Shown one piece after another: positions 21,316 through 32,447 of a stretch of 64,000 bases of DNA. The DNA is taken from the NCBI GenBank assembly GCA_038503035.1, contig JAVSML010024002.1, positions 438,587 to 502,586 on the forward strand. The letters are read 5' to 3'. Under the pieces are notes generated by a model that was given only the letters and a program-made list of their open reading frames with translations, ran no database searches and was not told where the DNA came from. The position numbers and the translations under genes were made by a program. Numbering within the stretch: the stretch's first letter is position 1; the number at the start of each line of letters is the position of its first letter. The DNA is from Crocodylus rhombifer (taxonomy: Eukaryota; Chordata; Crocodylia; Crocodylidae).

Positions 21316-22533
21316 TGTTACCCGGAACCTTCTTTTTCCCCCTATGTATTTAAAAAAGTACTTCTTGTTGTCCTTGATCTGGGAAGCTAGTCCTAGTTCC
21401 ATCTCAGCCTTGGCCTTCCTGACTGCCCCCCTGCATCCCTGAGCAACCGCAGTACAGTCCTCCTTGGTGATGGCCCCTCCTTTCCATTGAGTGTGCATGT
21501 CCCTTTTAGCTAGGAGACATTCCAGGATGCTTTTAGAGAGCCATGAGGGCTTTTGCGCTCTCCTGCCCCCTTTGATCCATGTCGGGATTACCTCTGTTTG
21601 TGCTTGGAGGATCATCTCCTTAAGGAGTGACCACTCTTCTTGGACACCTGGCTCCCCTCCCCTCTGGGACCTCAGTGCTTCCCCGACTATTCTCCTTAGC
21701 TCAGTGAAGTCTGCCCTCCTGAAATCTAGGGCTGCTGCCTTGCTGTAGGCCTTTGCCACGTTACACTGAATGGTGAATTCCAGCAGGCGATGATCACTGT
21801 TGCCCAGGTGGTCGAGCACCCGCATCCCCTTCACCAGGTCCAACAAGGCTTCTCCCCTGTGCACCTCCTGGGTTAGATGGAGGTCCTGCATTCTGGCTAG
21901 GAACCTATGTGAGCAGTCAGACCTGGCTGCCTGCTCTTCCCAGCAGATGTCTGGAAAGTTCAGGTCCCCTATGATGACCACCTCCTTTGAACTAACTACC
22001 TCCGTGAGCTGACTTAAGAATTCCTGGTCTAGTTCTTCCCCTTGGTTGGGTGGTCTATAGTAGACCCCCACCATTAAATCTCTTTCCCTTTGACTGCCTT
22101 GTATTCTAACCCAGAGTACTTCAGGGTGCCCCTCCTCTGATTCTTTGCTAATTGATGAGGATGTGTATTCCTCCTTAATGTAGAGCGCCATGCCCCAACC
22201 TTTCCTCCCTGTCCTATCCCTCCTGTACAGCCTATAGCCCTTGATATTCACTGCCCAGTCATGCATTGGGTCCCGCCACATTTCAGTGAAGCCTGCTAGG
22301 TCTGGGTTGGTGTTAGCTAGCAAGAGGGTAGGTTTCTCTTGCTTGTTTCGCATACTATGAGCGTTTGTGTAGAGGCATTTGAGGCCTCCTGAGGATGTGT
22401 GCACTGGCCCCCTACTTTCAGCATTACCCTGGCCCCTGTTGCTTACCTGTGTATATATTCCGCATATGTGTGCCTCTTCATTCTCTCTAGATTTCATGTC
22501 TGTCTGCCCATTTTTGGAAGCATGCAGAGCCAT
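21292..22533 (-). pseudogene. CR1 ORF2 N-terminal part: endonuclease
   Basis: A 413-codon open stretch starting at an ATG at 22533. It encodes the APE-like endonuclease that nicks target DNA for target-primed reverse transcription. Signature words appear in order: LKCLYTNAHS (residue 51 on), FTEMWRD (about 83), GWGMALYIKEEY (about 112), VGVYYRPPNQG (about 155), IIGDLNFPDICWE (about 188) and NSDHRLLEF (about 246). These carry the expected catalytic N, E, D/N and SDH residues. A linker with several KA/KAEMELG words follows. Frame is lost near 21315-21330, just before the reverse transcriptase, where the reading continues one base over. The endonuclease itself looks intact. Confidence 0.9.
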
Positions 22534-22810
22534 TGCTAAGCTTATTCAATACAGATTTTAGTGGCCTACTGTACTGAAAGTCTCTGGATTTCAGTTGAAT
22601 GATTCTTGTTCTTTGGGAGGCATTGGGTTCTACCAGGAGTTTGCCTGAATTGATTCAATTGTTGTGGCACTTGGCTATCCAGTTCAGGCTTTCAAAAAGT
22701 AACCCAGAAAATCATCTTTATAACACTGCAGCCACACTATTAAAACTCTTCTGCAAAACTTGGAGGAACTTGGAATGATGCATTCTTTTAAAGCAGGAGG
22801 CATTGTAGAG

Positions 22811-23003
22811 AGACATCTTATAGACTAATGAAATCAGAGATGCATAAGTTTCTGTGAGCAAGAGTTTACTTCATCATATGCCAGCACATGATAGCATCTG
22901 ATGATGTGAGCTCTTAATCACAAAGGTTGACGCATCTCTGATTCAGTCTATAAGGTCATTTGTTTTTGCCTGATTAACAAAGCTAACTATGTCTCTCTGC
23001 TAA
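22811..23003. repeat. Foldback dispersed repeat, 'gcataag' type
   Basis: Left arm 22815-22859 (tagactaatgaaatcagaga, tgcataagtttctgtgagc) is the near reverse complement of right arm 22910-22956 (gctcttaatcacaaagg, gcatctctgattcagtctat). The centre has cttcatcat and atgatgtga halves. The right end reads cagtctataaggtc, then aacaaagctaactatgtctc. It matches in layout a foldback repeat I recall as common in turtles and crocodilians. A right half of the same family lies at 45262-45354. Confidence 0.65.
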
Positions 23004-23599
23004 TTTATTTCAGATGATTTCCATTGGGCTGGATTGTAACCCTATTTCAAGTATGAATATGGGGCAGTCATGATGACAGGGCATGTGCAAGACTGGCTGT
23101 CAACATATCTCATATGACCCTGGGTTTTGATTCAGATCAAAACAGCTGTTTTGATGACCTTTCATCATGTAGACCTTTCAAGTTGCGTAGCTGCTCTTCT
23201 TCTTGTCTCTACAATGAACCACAGTTAAGTTAAATATGTAATGATAGTTGCAACTCTGGCCCTTCCTACCTGTCCACCAGCACTGGACAGGATCTAGCAG
23301 TGCAAAATAGTTGACATGCTCTTTCCTCTTCCTTTTTCTGAGGGTCATGACTGAGCTCTCTGTTTGTGTGTGATGGAAAAGAAAGAGAGAATGTCAGATC
23401 TCCAATCCTGTGAAGATTGAATTACGCAGGGCAACTTGGAAATAACAAAGTTAAATATTAATAGTTATTTGAATGACCAGAACCCAGCTTCACCCCAAAG
23501 TCTATGTTAGCAGTGATAGAGTGTCCTTATCACCTCAGTCCCAAGTCAGGAATGTGTGGATCAGGAGAAAGTAATCGGGGGCTATTGTTCACCCTCGAG
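23004..23599. other. Non-coding, nothing recognised
   Basis: No gene, RNA or repeat recognised between the foldback repeat and the MIR-like remnant. Confidence 0.5.
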
Positions 23600-23760
23600 A
23601 GTGGCACAGAGCCAGTGTAATCATAGCCCCGGCTCACATGAGATCCCCCAGCAGGCTGGTGTCAAAGTCCCTCTGCCTCCCTGTAGCTCAGTTTCCTCAT
23701 CTATAAAACAAGAACAAAGATTTTATTCCTTAGAAAATGCAAATGAAATGAAAAGTAAAA
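23600..23760 (+). repeat. MIR-like SINE remnant
   Basis: The text tgtagctcagtttcctcatc followed by tataaaacaagaacaa is the typical MIR-family 3' half (ctgtgcctcagtttcctcatctgtaaaat). The 5' half is not clear, so the left boundary is a guess. Confidence 0.5.
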
Positions 23761-24484
23761 TGACATATTTTGAATTTCCAAATGCTTTTCAGCGTTTTAT
23801 CAGTCAACATTAGTTTCAATGTCGGGATTAATTTGGGGCCGATAAAATACTTGCCCAAAACGTCTTGCCAAAAGCTAGATAAAAAGCTGGGGTGTATTTC
23901 CTTTCTAGTGTGTCTTACTGATATTTTTAAATTCTTTCAGGCCTAGTTAGATAGTTTTAGTTAGAATATCAGGTTTGTTATGAATTAGCGGGGTATGTAC
24001 ATGTCAAGCACTGCATTCATCTATGAAATAGCACTGGGCTCTCTAGGACACATGGCTAATACAACAAAAGTTTAAACAAATCCCAGAAATTAGACCTACC
24101 CTGTAGAACCATGCTGCCTACTCTGTACAGCTATCCATGACTATTTATTTTAATGTTCTACCACAGTATTTATCTAATTAAAAAATGTTTCATTGTGTAC
24201 ATAATATACATGTGGCACAATTAAAGCTACCCAGCTCAGAACCCCTAAGTACTATTAATTGCAGAGATTTGCAAGTTTTCAGTGGCTCACAAATGTATTT
24301 TCCTTCAGTTTTCAAATGAATTCAAACATATGGGGCCGCTCTACTTATCCTTTAAATAATTTTCCACTGTTCTTTTATATATGTTTTTTCTGGTGAGTTA
24401 ATGTGGAAAACTGTATTGCTCCTTATCTATCATAAAAATAAATAATAAATGAATTAGGGCTTAATTTCAACTAACTTTCCATTA
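23761..24484. other. Non-coding, AT-rich
   Basis: AT-rich sequence with no recognisable gene or repeat. It directly precedes the rearranged CR1 copy. Confidence 0.5.
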
Positions 24485-24549
24485 TCACCAGTATATCCAG
24501 AGGTCAGCATTGTATATCTAGACTTCCAAAAGGCCTTTGATCTGGTGTC

Positions 24550-25820
24550 CCAATTAGGTCAATTAGCCTACCTTCTATCCCAGGGAAAATCCTGGAAGAA
24601 TTCATCAAGCAGTCTATGTTCAACAGGCTTGCAGAAGGTAGGATTTTGAATGACAGCCAGCATGGCTTCATTGCAGGCAGGTCTTGCTTTACCAAACTCA
24701 CTTCCTTCTACGACCGGGTAACTTGCCACCTGGATAAGAGAGAGGAGGTTGACACTATATACCATAACTTCCAAAAAGCCTTTGATCTGGTATCCCATGA
24801 TGTTCTCATGAGAAAGTGGAGGACTGAGGGCTTAACTGCCGGACAGTCAGGTGGGTAGGAAGCTGGCTGCAGGGTAGGACCCAGAGAGCTCTACTGAATG
24901 GATCTGTGTCATTGTGGTGAGAAGTGGCCAATGGTGTCCCTCAGGGGTCGGTGCTTGGTCCAGTGCTTTTCAACACCTTTATCAATAATTTGGATGTGGG
25001 GGTGAAGAGCTCACTGGCCAAGTTTGCAGATGACACCAAGTTATGGGGGAGTGTGGTAACACTTGAAGATAGGCTACAGATACAGGCAGACCTAGACAGG
25101 CTGGCAAGATGGGTGGATCAGAACCAGATGGAGCATTTTACACTTCACAATGTTGAACTTCATCTGAGGACGAGCGACCCCCAACATACTTACAGGCTTG
25201 GTGGCACCAAACTGACTAGCACCATAGCTGAAAGGGACCTGGGGAAAATAATAGACCATAGTATGAACATAAGCCATCAGTGCAATGCTGTAGCCAGCAG
25301 GGCAAACAATACTCTGGCATGCATTAACTGATGTATCTGAAGTAAAACCAAGGAAGTGATTTTTCTGCTTTACTCAACATTGGTGAGACCGCAGCTGAAG
25401 TACTGCATCCAGTTCTGGGCACCACACTTTAACAAGGATGCGGAAAAGCTAGAGAGTCCAAAGAAGATCCACCCATATGATCAGAGACTTGCATGGCAAG
25501 CCATATGAGGAAAAGCTGAGGGATCTGGGACTCTTCAGCCTGAAAAAAAGAAGGCTGAGAGGGGACCTGGTAGCAACTTACTGCTGTACTAGGGGACCTG
25601 GTAGCAGCTTACTGTATCAAGGGCTCAGCAAACAACTGTTCACCAGGGCATCCTTGGGGAAAACGAGGAGTAATGGCCACAAACTCCTGGAAGATTGATT
25701 CAGGCTTAACATTAGGGAAAACTTCTTCCCACTCAGGGTGTTCAGATGGTGGAATAAGCTCCCTCCAGAGGTGGTGCAATCACCTACCCTGGAAATCTTC
25801 AAGAGAAGACTGTACGGTCA
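24550..25820 (+). pseudogene. CR1 ORF2 relic: reverse transcriptase and C-terminus
   Basis: Order seen: IPGKILEEFIKQ-like text near 24580, LAEGRILNDSQHGFIAGRSC (24625 on), IYHNFQKAFDLVSHDVL (motif A, its first aspartate changed to H), GVPQGSVLGPVLFNTFINN (24933 on), then an intact FADDTKLW box at 25023. A 135-codon frame (24924-25331) carries motifs B and C. After a stop near 25329 the thumb (VRPQLKYCIQFW) and C-terminal words ([28 protein letters not shown]) continue in other frames. A 30-base tandem duplication at 25560-25620 disrupts the C-terminal part. It is the only copy here that keeps the catalytic FADD box, but it cannot make a full protein. Confidence 0.88.
25560..25620 (+). repeat. 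Tandem duplication inside CR1
   Basis: Unit one (25560-25590) begins aggggacctggtagcaactt and unit two (25591-25620) begins aggggacctggtagcagctt, both followed by actg. The duplication sits in the conserved RRLRGDLVA region and is absent from the other CR1 copies, so it arose in or near this copy. Confidence 0.8.
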
Positions 25821-25930
25821 CCTTGCTGGGGTCATCTGACCCCAGCTGTCTTTCCTGCCTAGTGCAGGGGGGCTGGACCCAATGATCTTGCAAGGTCTCT
25901 TCTCACCCTTACCATCTATGAATCTATAAA

Positions 25931-26955
25931 TCCAAATCCTTTCCAAACATATAGTGAAGTGGAAAAGTAGTATCTTTACCTGCAGTCATTTTTCCCTTCA
26001 AAAATTAAAACTCAAAATTAGCAGCCATAATTTTTGTAGGACTGTTCAAAAACATCCAGGTTCATGCCTTGATTTCAAGTAGTAGTTATCGTAAGAGAAA
26101 ACCCCTTTGTTTTGCTGATATCCATTCTTTCTTGAATCAGCTGTCTTCCATTTGATAAAACACTGTTATTCATTCAGGCTTGGAGGATGCTGATAGAGTG
26201 CCATTTTAGAGTCAGTCCTAGTCTGAGAAGTTTTAACACGCTCTGTAGTGTACATGGCTAGATAAATTATAAACGCAATCAGGCCCTGATATTGTGTAAT
26301 GTCTTACTCAAGCTTCTGATCCAGAGTGCTTGTCAGTGTTACATAATTTCTCTTTGCTCTTTTCCTCTAATTCTATTAAAGGAATACCTGCCATTACAAT
26401 AAAAATATTAACAAATATGTTTTAGTTTAAAACTGAAAGTATATTGCAAAAAACCCTTATAGTTGCAGCTGGAGGGACTGCTAAAGAGTTCAAACAGAGG
26501 GTGCTTTCCACTGAAACCTCTGCAGACTATGTATCCACAATGGACGATCACTTTGATCCTTCCAAAAGACATCCTGCAATATTGTTCCCTGAGGTACTGC
26601 TGTCACCCCATCAGGTGTAAATCAGAAGCAACATAAAGGCATTTGTGTTCTTTAGTATTTAAATTTAAAATACTATTCTATAATGCTCTAGATTCACGAA
26701 TATGTAACTAATAGTAGAACAAAATCCCTGCAGCATTAAAAAAAATCATTCAAACAGGAACTCAGCCTCCTAGAGAAACTCCTTTCCACTTCATCGTGTT
26801 CTGGGAATCATGCCTCAAGCTCTATCCAGAAATCTGATCGGAGTTATGCAAAAATGGGGCAATACAAGTGTGAAAAAATCGGACTGTAACTTTCTCCTTT
26901 GAGCTCTATTAACATCTGCTTGAACTAAGCTGCTGTTTACAAGTATTAATACACA
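25931..26955. other. Non-coding, nothing recognised
   Basis: AT-rich sequence with no recognisable gene or repeat. Confidence 0.5.
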
Positions 26956-27249
26956 TAGGGTGCATCTACATGTTGCCCTATGGCAACATAGTGATGCTGC
27001 TGTATGGCGCACTACGGCGACATAGAGATCACGTGGGTCTACACGTGATCGGCAGCTATGTTAACATCGCAGCACACTAAGCCATTTTAGTGCGCTGGTA
27101 TGGCAACATAGTGGCAAAATCTAACCACGCACCATGTGCATGGCTCAGTACAGGTGGTTACTGCACCATGTTTCTGTACTTCCAAAAAGAAGTATTAAAG
27201 CATGGCACTGTAGCAACATCACCATACAGCGATGTGTAGATGTGCCCAT
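26956..27249. mobile_element. hAT-like MITE
   Basis: A 294-base non-coding element. Left end tagggtgcatctacatgttg and the reversed right end gggcacatctacacatcgc agree at most positions; the left start fits the hAT YAGNG rule. The interior repeats tggcaacatagtg and agcaacatca words, and gatcacgtg (27027-27035) pairs perfectly with cacgtgatc (27042-27050). A clear eight-base target duplication is not visible. It is akin to the elements at 9994 and 14252. Confidence 0.6.
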
Positions 27250-27276
27250 TATGTATTTGTATTTAAGTACCGCCCT

Positions 27277-27296
27277 CCCCCCCCCCCCCCCCCCCC
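27277..27296. repeat. Poly-C tract, 20 bases
   Basis: A run of 20 C, followed by gccgccccccc. It lies just after the MITE. Such tracts mutate in length and are prone to sequencing error. Confidence 0.9.
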
Positions 27297-29704
27297 GCCG
27301 CCCCCCCTTCACTTGGAGAATAAGAACTGACTGATCAGGTTTACTTTGTTTCTAGTCGGGATGTTAAATGTCCCTTTAGGTTCTCATTCTTGCTTTATGA
27401 CCTAGGTTTAGGTGTATTGCAAGGAATATTGTTTTATAAAAACACCCATCAGACCTTCAAAAAATAATCATGGACATACTTCAGTTAGTCTTAAGTCTTT
27501 ATGTAGAACATTTCGGCTTCACTCCAGAAAAACTCTCAAGCGTTCCCAGCCATTGCAGTGAGACCTAAACCCCGCTGAATCAGGGCTTTAAATGTTAGGC
27601 CATATCAGACCTGGTGATTGTTTATTAGTTGCAGGTTTCAGAAGGATTTTTTTTTCCCTTCAGTATCAGAGCTACTGAACTGACATGGCTACTCTGGGCA
27701 AAAAATAAAGAGGATGATCAGCTTAAGTGTGAGGGCCACTTAGTCCCATCTGCCTCATATTTGTTCATGCCAGACATACTCTATTATCCAAAACTACAGA
27801 AAGATGTTTTTTTCTTTCTATGCAAGCAGTCCCACTGACTTCAAAGGAACTATTTCTGTGAGCAAACACTACTGAATGTAAGGGCTGCAGAGTGTGTTCT
27901 TAATCATAATGTTGACTTTTCAGCTCTTGGGCCTGAAGTGTAACATGCATTTGTTTTTAAATCGAAAATCCCTATTTAAAACACAAACCCTTTATGCTCT
28001 TAGCCAAATGTTACTAATGCCATTTTTCTTTCAAAAGAAAAAAAAAAACATTAATTCTATTATGATGTGATGAGTAATTATACATGAACGGCATCAAAGT
28101 GAACTAGCGCTAAATCTGCCCGTGCTAAACCTGCCCTTTCATTCTGTTGAAGTCAAGATTTTACAGCCTCTGGGTCTTGTACGGTTTCTCAAAATCCTTT
28201 GCTATGGAAAACTATCCCTTTTGTCACCTTCTAAGTGCAAACACATTCCAGCGTGCTGTAAGATCTCCAGGTTTCTTCAGCAGATTGAATATTCTCTGCT
28301 GCTACGCAAAAAAGTTGAAGAATTTGCAAGAATGGTATGCAAACAAATGTGATGGTTATAAACAGAGGGACACATAAATCTGCATGTATCATCACTACAG
28401 AGGTCTGTGATGATATGGAAAGAGGGAATTTGGGCATGATACCAGTCTCTTATAAGTCTGAAACAACATCATGGGATGCTAACTTCCACTTGAACAAGCA
28501 CTGAAGACAAAGATGGAAACTTGGATTAACTTCTTATCCAAGTGACACCTCTTGCAATGTTCTTGACCCTTGTTTTAAAGCTGTCACTGATTGCCTTGAT
28601 TTATGGAAATGCAATCCACTTAAATCCTCCTCCCTCTTATCTCTGCAGGCAGTTTCCAGATTTGCTTTTCTTTCTCTGAGATCATACATATTATTCCTTG
28701 ACAGAGGCTGTGTGGACAGCCACGCTTTCGATGCCTTTCGGAAAGAATAATGGTTCTGTGCTTTCCACTGTAATACAGGGCGCTTCACAAACTGTTTCTG
28801 TGCATCTGCACACACAACCTGCCCCCCAAATTGTTTTAGTTTAGAAGAAATGCCAAAACAAAATTGAGTAGAAACTTGAGTTCTGCATGGTTCTGATGCC
28901 CAATTATCAATCAAGCCAAGCTTGCTTGAAAAATTAGAAACATACAATAGCTATTATTAATAGCAGTACTACCATAAGCCCTCAAAGTTTCAGTCCTGTC
29001 CTAGGACATATTGCGTGAGGCAGCTTACAAACAGAAGAGAAAGCTGGCTCCAGTCTTAAAAAGGTTATAATCCTAATATAAAAGCAGAATATTGATACAA
29101 TTATGCAATAGAAGGGAAAATGAAACGATATTGGTTAGGACGATAGGCAGCAGCACTATCTCTGTAACTCCTGCTGACTACTGAGGTAGTTTTGTGCATG
29201 TTTGTGGGAAGAGCTTCCCAATGAGGAGAAATAAATTTAGACAAAACAAGAAGGGGCTTGTTTGAAAGTTTAGCAAGTGCCCAGTGGAAACTGAAATATA
29301 CCTTTGGATGAAAGACAAAGTAAAGCTATAAGGGACTTTGAAAATCAAGACAAGCGGATTCTGGTTGATGAGTTGGGGATGGAGGAGCCAGTAGAGGCAT
29401 GAAAAGAGAGGGGCAAAAGCTTCAAAGAAATTCATTTGGTCTGACGGGGACTAATACAAGAGTCTTCAGAGGAAGGTGTAAAGTCCCTAAAATGGACACT
29501 TACAGAATAATCTTCCTCTAGGGAAGTTTCTGCCTGATCTCACTGAATTTATAAGAGTCAATTCAAGATTCTCAGTTCTTTTCTATAGAAATCAAAATAG
29601 ACACATAAGTGATATCACAAAGGACAGCATAAATGAGAGATGGCATGTAACAGCAAAGCATGAGGAAATTCGTAAACCCTTCTGGAAAATCTGGATTGAG
29701 TTAC
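27297..29704. other. Non-coding; weak old repeats
   Basis: No confident gene. An old repeat core lies at 27826-27890. 27604-27703 (ctgaactgacatggctactc) vaguely resembles the end of the 'gcataag' foldback family. A 137-codon minus-strand frame at 28534-28947 has no recognisable domain. 28970-29420 resembles in wording the old repeat cores at 515 and 16011 with their purine-rich flanks. Confidence 0.4.
27826..27890. repeat. Old 'ctgacttcaaagga' repeat fragment
   Basis: The text cagtcccactgacttcaaag, then tctgtgagcaaacact, follows the recalled core 'agtcccattgacttcaatgggactactcatgtgagtaaggactac...'. Diverged. Confidence 0.4.
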
Positions 29705-29736
<32 letters not shown>

Positions 29737-29762
29737 GTTTGTTATTGTTCTTATTGTTATTA
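29705..29762. repeat. (TTA)n microsatellite
   Basis: About ten TTA units at 29705-29736, followed by imperfect ttg/tta text. A leucine-rich plus-strand frame across it is produced by the repeat. Confidence 0.9.
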
Positions 29763-30099
29763 ACTTGCCACTTGGAGTAGAAGCAAAGGTCCAGTGGCTA
29801 TACCTCTTGAAATACTCATTGTTCATGCTCCAAAAGAACCAAAAAAATTGAAACACACTCCCTTCATTCCAGTTTGTGTATAAATCCCTTGCTGGTTCCT
29901 CTAAAATGAGTATTTACTTCAGAATCCAAACTTCACCATAATATAGGAAGGGGCAGATCTCGGGGAAGGAGCCGGGGCAGTAGTACAGTCACATTCCCCC
30001 TTTGGATGACACAACAGGAGCAGCAGCCAGAGATGGAGGTTTTTATAAGTCCCAAATCAAGTAACAATTGCAATCCCCTGCCCTTCTCCTCTGTGTTCA

Positions 30100-30620
30100 G
30101 GGCATGTCTCCTCTCCTCCCATATTCCCCAGCCCCTGCCTGCCACACTTGACCCACAGGTAGGGAGGCTTCAGAGCCACTCTTACCCCGTTCCAGCTGGG
30201 GACAGGGGCAGCAGCAGTGGGTGGCTTCCTCCTCTCTGCCTAGTGCGCTGGGTGTTCCCCACCCAGTCAGCCCAGGAGGCAGCATAGGGAGGGGAAACAT
30301 ACCTGCTGCTGCTGCTGCTGTTGGCAACCAAACAGCCTCCCTGCAGCCTTGGCTGGGGTGGAACAGGAGTGGTTGGGACAGTAGTGGCAACAGGACAGAG
30401 CAGGGGTGTGAGTAAGGACAAAGTGCTGCGGGGCCCTCCCTGTGCCTGGGTCAGCCAGGGACAGCAGCAATGTGCCACTGAGCATGGAGGAGAAGGCAGG
30501 GGGGATTTCTTACCTGATTTTGGGACTCAGAAAAGTCACTGGCTGCTCCCACAGCACAATCTACCTACCTTAGTGGGCAGGGTGGGAGGTTAGGAGCAGG
30601 GAATCCTGTAGCACTGGTCA
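30100..30620. other. GC-rich segment with (CTG)6
   Basis: A GC-rich block with six CTG units at 30303-30320. Up to seven overlapping frames of 60-98 codons run on both strands, which shows that open length here reflects composition. It resembles other GC-rich blocks at 8.1 and 54.5 kb in character, though I could not align them. A CpG-island promoter is possible, but CpG looks sparse. Confidence 0.4.
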
Positions 30621-31324
30621 TGGCTCCGGCACCCCCTTTTGAAAATCCTGGATCCACCTATGAATATAGATGAAGGAGCCAACAAAAGACTGAAAATATT
30701 GAGCTGCTTCTTCTTCTCCTAAGGTTTCTAAGGTTATACATGGGAGCATCCTGAGATATTTGCCCAAGAAGGAATAAAAATCATATGCCAAATATATATA
30801 TATATATTTAGCTTTTTTCAGTTATGTTTGTCATGAAGAAATAATATGTAGCTTGTTCCCCAACCTCTCTCACACATGCAAGGTGTCAATACTGATTATT
30901 TAGCTGCAAATGTGTAAACACTTTTTAAATACTACAGATGTTTGTTATATGTCACACAAAGTCCTTTATTTTTTGTGTTCCTTAAGCGCATACCACAATT
31001 GTAACTATGATTAACAGTTGATTTTACTTAAACATATTTATTGCAAGTTTTTAAATGATTTAAAACATGCGAAGTAAATGTCTTTTTCCCCCCTCAAAGT
31101 CAATTATCACATTGTTCTGGAAGAAAAGTGGCTGTTTTCACGATGTAACCCAAGTACTTGGGCTCTGATCACATACTTGGGCATGAAGAATCAGCAATGC
31201 TTTTAACAGTTCCCCTGAGCTGGTTTAGATGTCTGTGATGATCACAGTCTTTACAGCATATTCCTGTAGCAACCTCTACCTCTTGGCTTAAGGAACTGGA
31301 TAATTTCTGAAATAAGAAAGATGA
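30621..31324. other. Non-coding; short (AT)n
   Basis: AT-rich; an (AT)n run lies at about 30791-30808. Nothing else recognised. Confidence 0.5.
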
Positions 31325-32447
31325 TTTTAGCTAGGCTTTCAATACAATCTCCCACAACCTTCTCGCAGGCAAGCTAAAGAAGTATGGGATGGATGAAGAG
31401 ACTGTAAGGTCGACAGAAAACCGGCTGGAGCATCAGACTTAGAGACCTCAATGTCTATTTGGCATCTAGTAACAAGTGGAGTGCCCCAGGGGTCAGTCCT
31501 GGGGCTGGTTTTGTCCAATGTCTTCATCAACGACCTGGAAGATGGTATAGAGTGCACCCTCAACAAGTCTGCATATAACTCCAAGCTAGGGGGAGTAGTA
31601 GATATTCTGGAGGGTAGGGCTAGGAATCAGAGTGACCTAGACAAATTGGAGGATTGGGACAAAAGGAATCTCATGAGGTTCAACAAGGACAAATGCAAAG
31701 TCCTGCACTTAGGGCAGAACAGTCCTATGCACAGGACAGGTTGGGGACTGAATGGCTGGGCAGCAGCTCTGCAGAAAAGGACCTGGGGGTTACAGCGGAC
31801 AATAAGCTGACTATGAGCCAGCACTGTGCCCTTGTTGTCAAGAAGGCTAATGGCCTACTGGGTTGCATTCGTAGGAGTGTTGCCAGCAGGTCAAGGGAAG
31901 TGATTATTCCCCTCTATTCAGCACTGGGGGAGGGGCACATCTGGAGTACTGTGTTCAGTTTTGGGCCCCCACTACAGAAAGGATGTGGACAAACTGGAGA
32001 GAGTCCAGTGGAGAGTGACAAAAATGGTGAGGGGGCTGAGGGACATGATTTAGGAGGACAGGCTGAGGAACTGGGATTATTTAGTCTAGAGAAGGGGAGA
32101 CTGAGAGGGCAGCCTTCAACTACCTGAAGGGTGGTTCCAAAGAGGATGGAGCTGCACTGTTCTCAGTGGTGGCAGATGACAGAAGAAGGAGCAATGGTCT
32201 CAAGTTGCAACAAGGGAAGTTTAGGTTAGATATTAGGAAGAATTTTCTCACTAGGAGGGAATTAAAACACTGGAAAGGTTACCCAGAGGTGGTGAGATCT
32301 CTCCATCCTTGGAGGTTTTCAAAACCTGGCTAGACAAAGCTTTGGCAGGGAAGATCTAGTTGGAGATGGTCTCGCTTTGAGCAGGGGGTTGGACTAGATG
32401 TGACCTCCTGGGTTCCCTTCCAACCCTAACTTTTTATGACTCTATGA
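31325..32447 (+). mobile_element. CR1 copy, 5'-truncated
   Basis: A 1.1 kb CR1 copy starting within the reverse transcriptase (after motif A, near gctttcaatacaatctccc) and ending in gacctcctgggttcccttcc and a gactctatgatttt tail. It is of the same tail type as 36890-37777, 5.5 kb downstream and in the same orientation. Frames are interrupted. Confidence 0.9.
31451..32127 (+). pseudogene. CR1 ORF2 relic with dead catalytic box
   Basis: A 119-codon frame (31451-31810) carries SGVPQGSVLGLVL (motif B) and NVFINDLEDGIECTL. At 31568 the FADDTKL box reads SAYNSKL, so both catalytic aspartates are replaced. Next come LEGRARNQSDLDKLEDW and MRFNKDKCKVLHLGQN. After a shift, a second frame (31654-32127) continues with ADNKLTMSQHCALV, VKKANGLLGCIRRSV and SRSREVIIPLYSAL. 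The C-terminal words follow with more breaks to about 32340. The family role is reverse transcription; this copy cannot do it. Confidence 0.88.

Larger units (their letters stand above)
19557..22545 (-). mobile_element. CR1 retrotransposon, near-full second ORF
   Basis: This is the largest element, about 3.0 kb on the minus strand. It runs from just upstream of the ORF2 start (near 22533) to the 3' tail at 19557 (tttcatagtttctagg in plus orientation, i.e. a cctagaaactatgaaa tail). It carries an APE-type endonuclease, a reverse transcriptase and a C-terminal region. ORF1 and the 5' UTR are absent, so it is 5'-truncated. Three frameshifts and a mutated catalytic box make it inactive. CR1 elements usually lack clear target duplications and I see none here. 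Confidence 0.93.
24485..25930 (+). mobile_element. CR1 copy, rearranged at its 5' end
   Basis: A 1.4 kb CR1 copy covering the reverse transcriptase, the C-terminal region and the 3' tail (aaggtctcttctcaccctta, then ccatctatgaatctat). Its 5' end is out of order: a motif A piece at 24507-24545 precedes the reverse transcriptase start (YRPISL-like region at 24550), although motif A occurs again in its proper place at 24761-24803. The tail type, ending gaatctat, is unlike the other copies. Frames are broken in several places. Confidence 0.9.

Noticed and set aside
28534..28947. 137-codon minus-strand frame as a hypothetical gene
   Set aside because: Protein-like in composition but with no recognisable domain, splice signals or conserved neighbour; a chance frame is likely.
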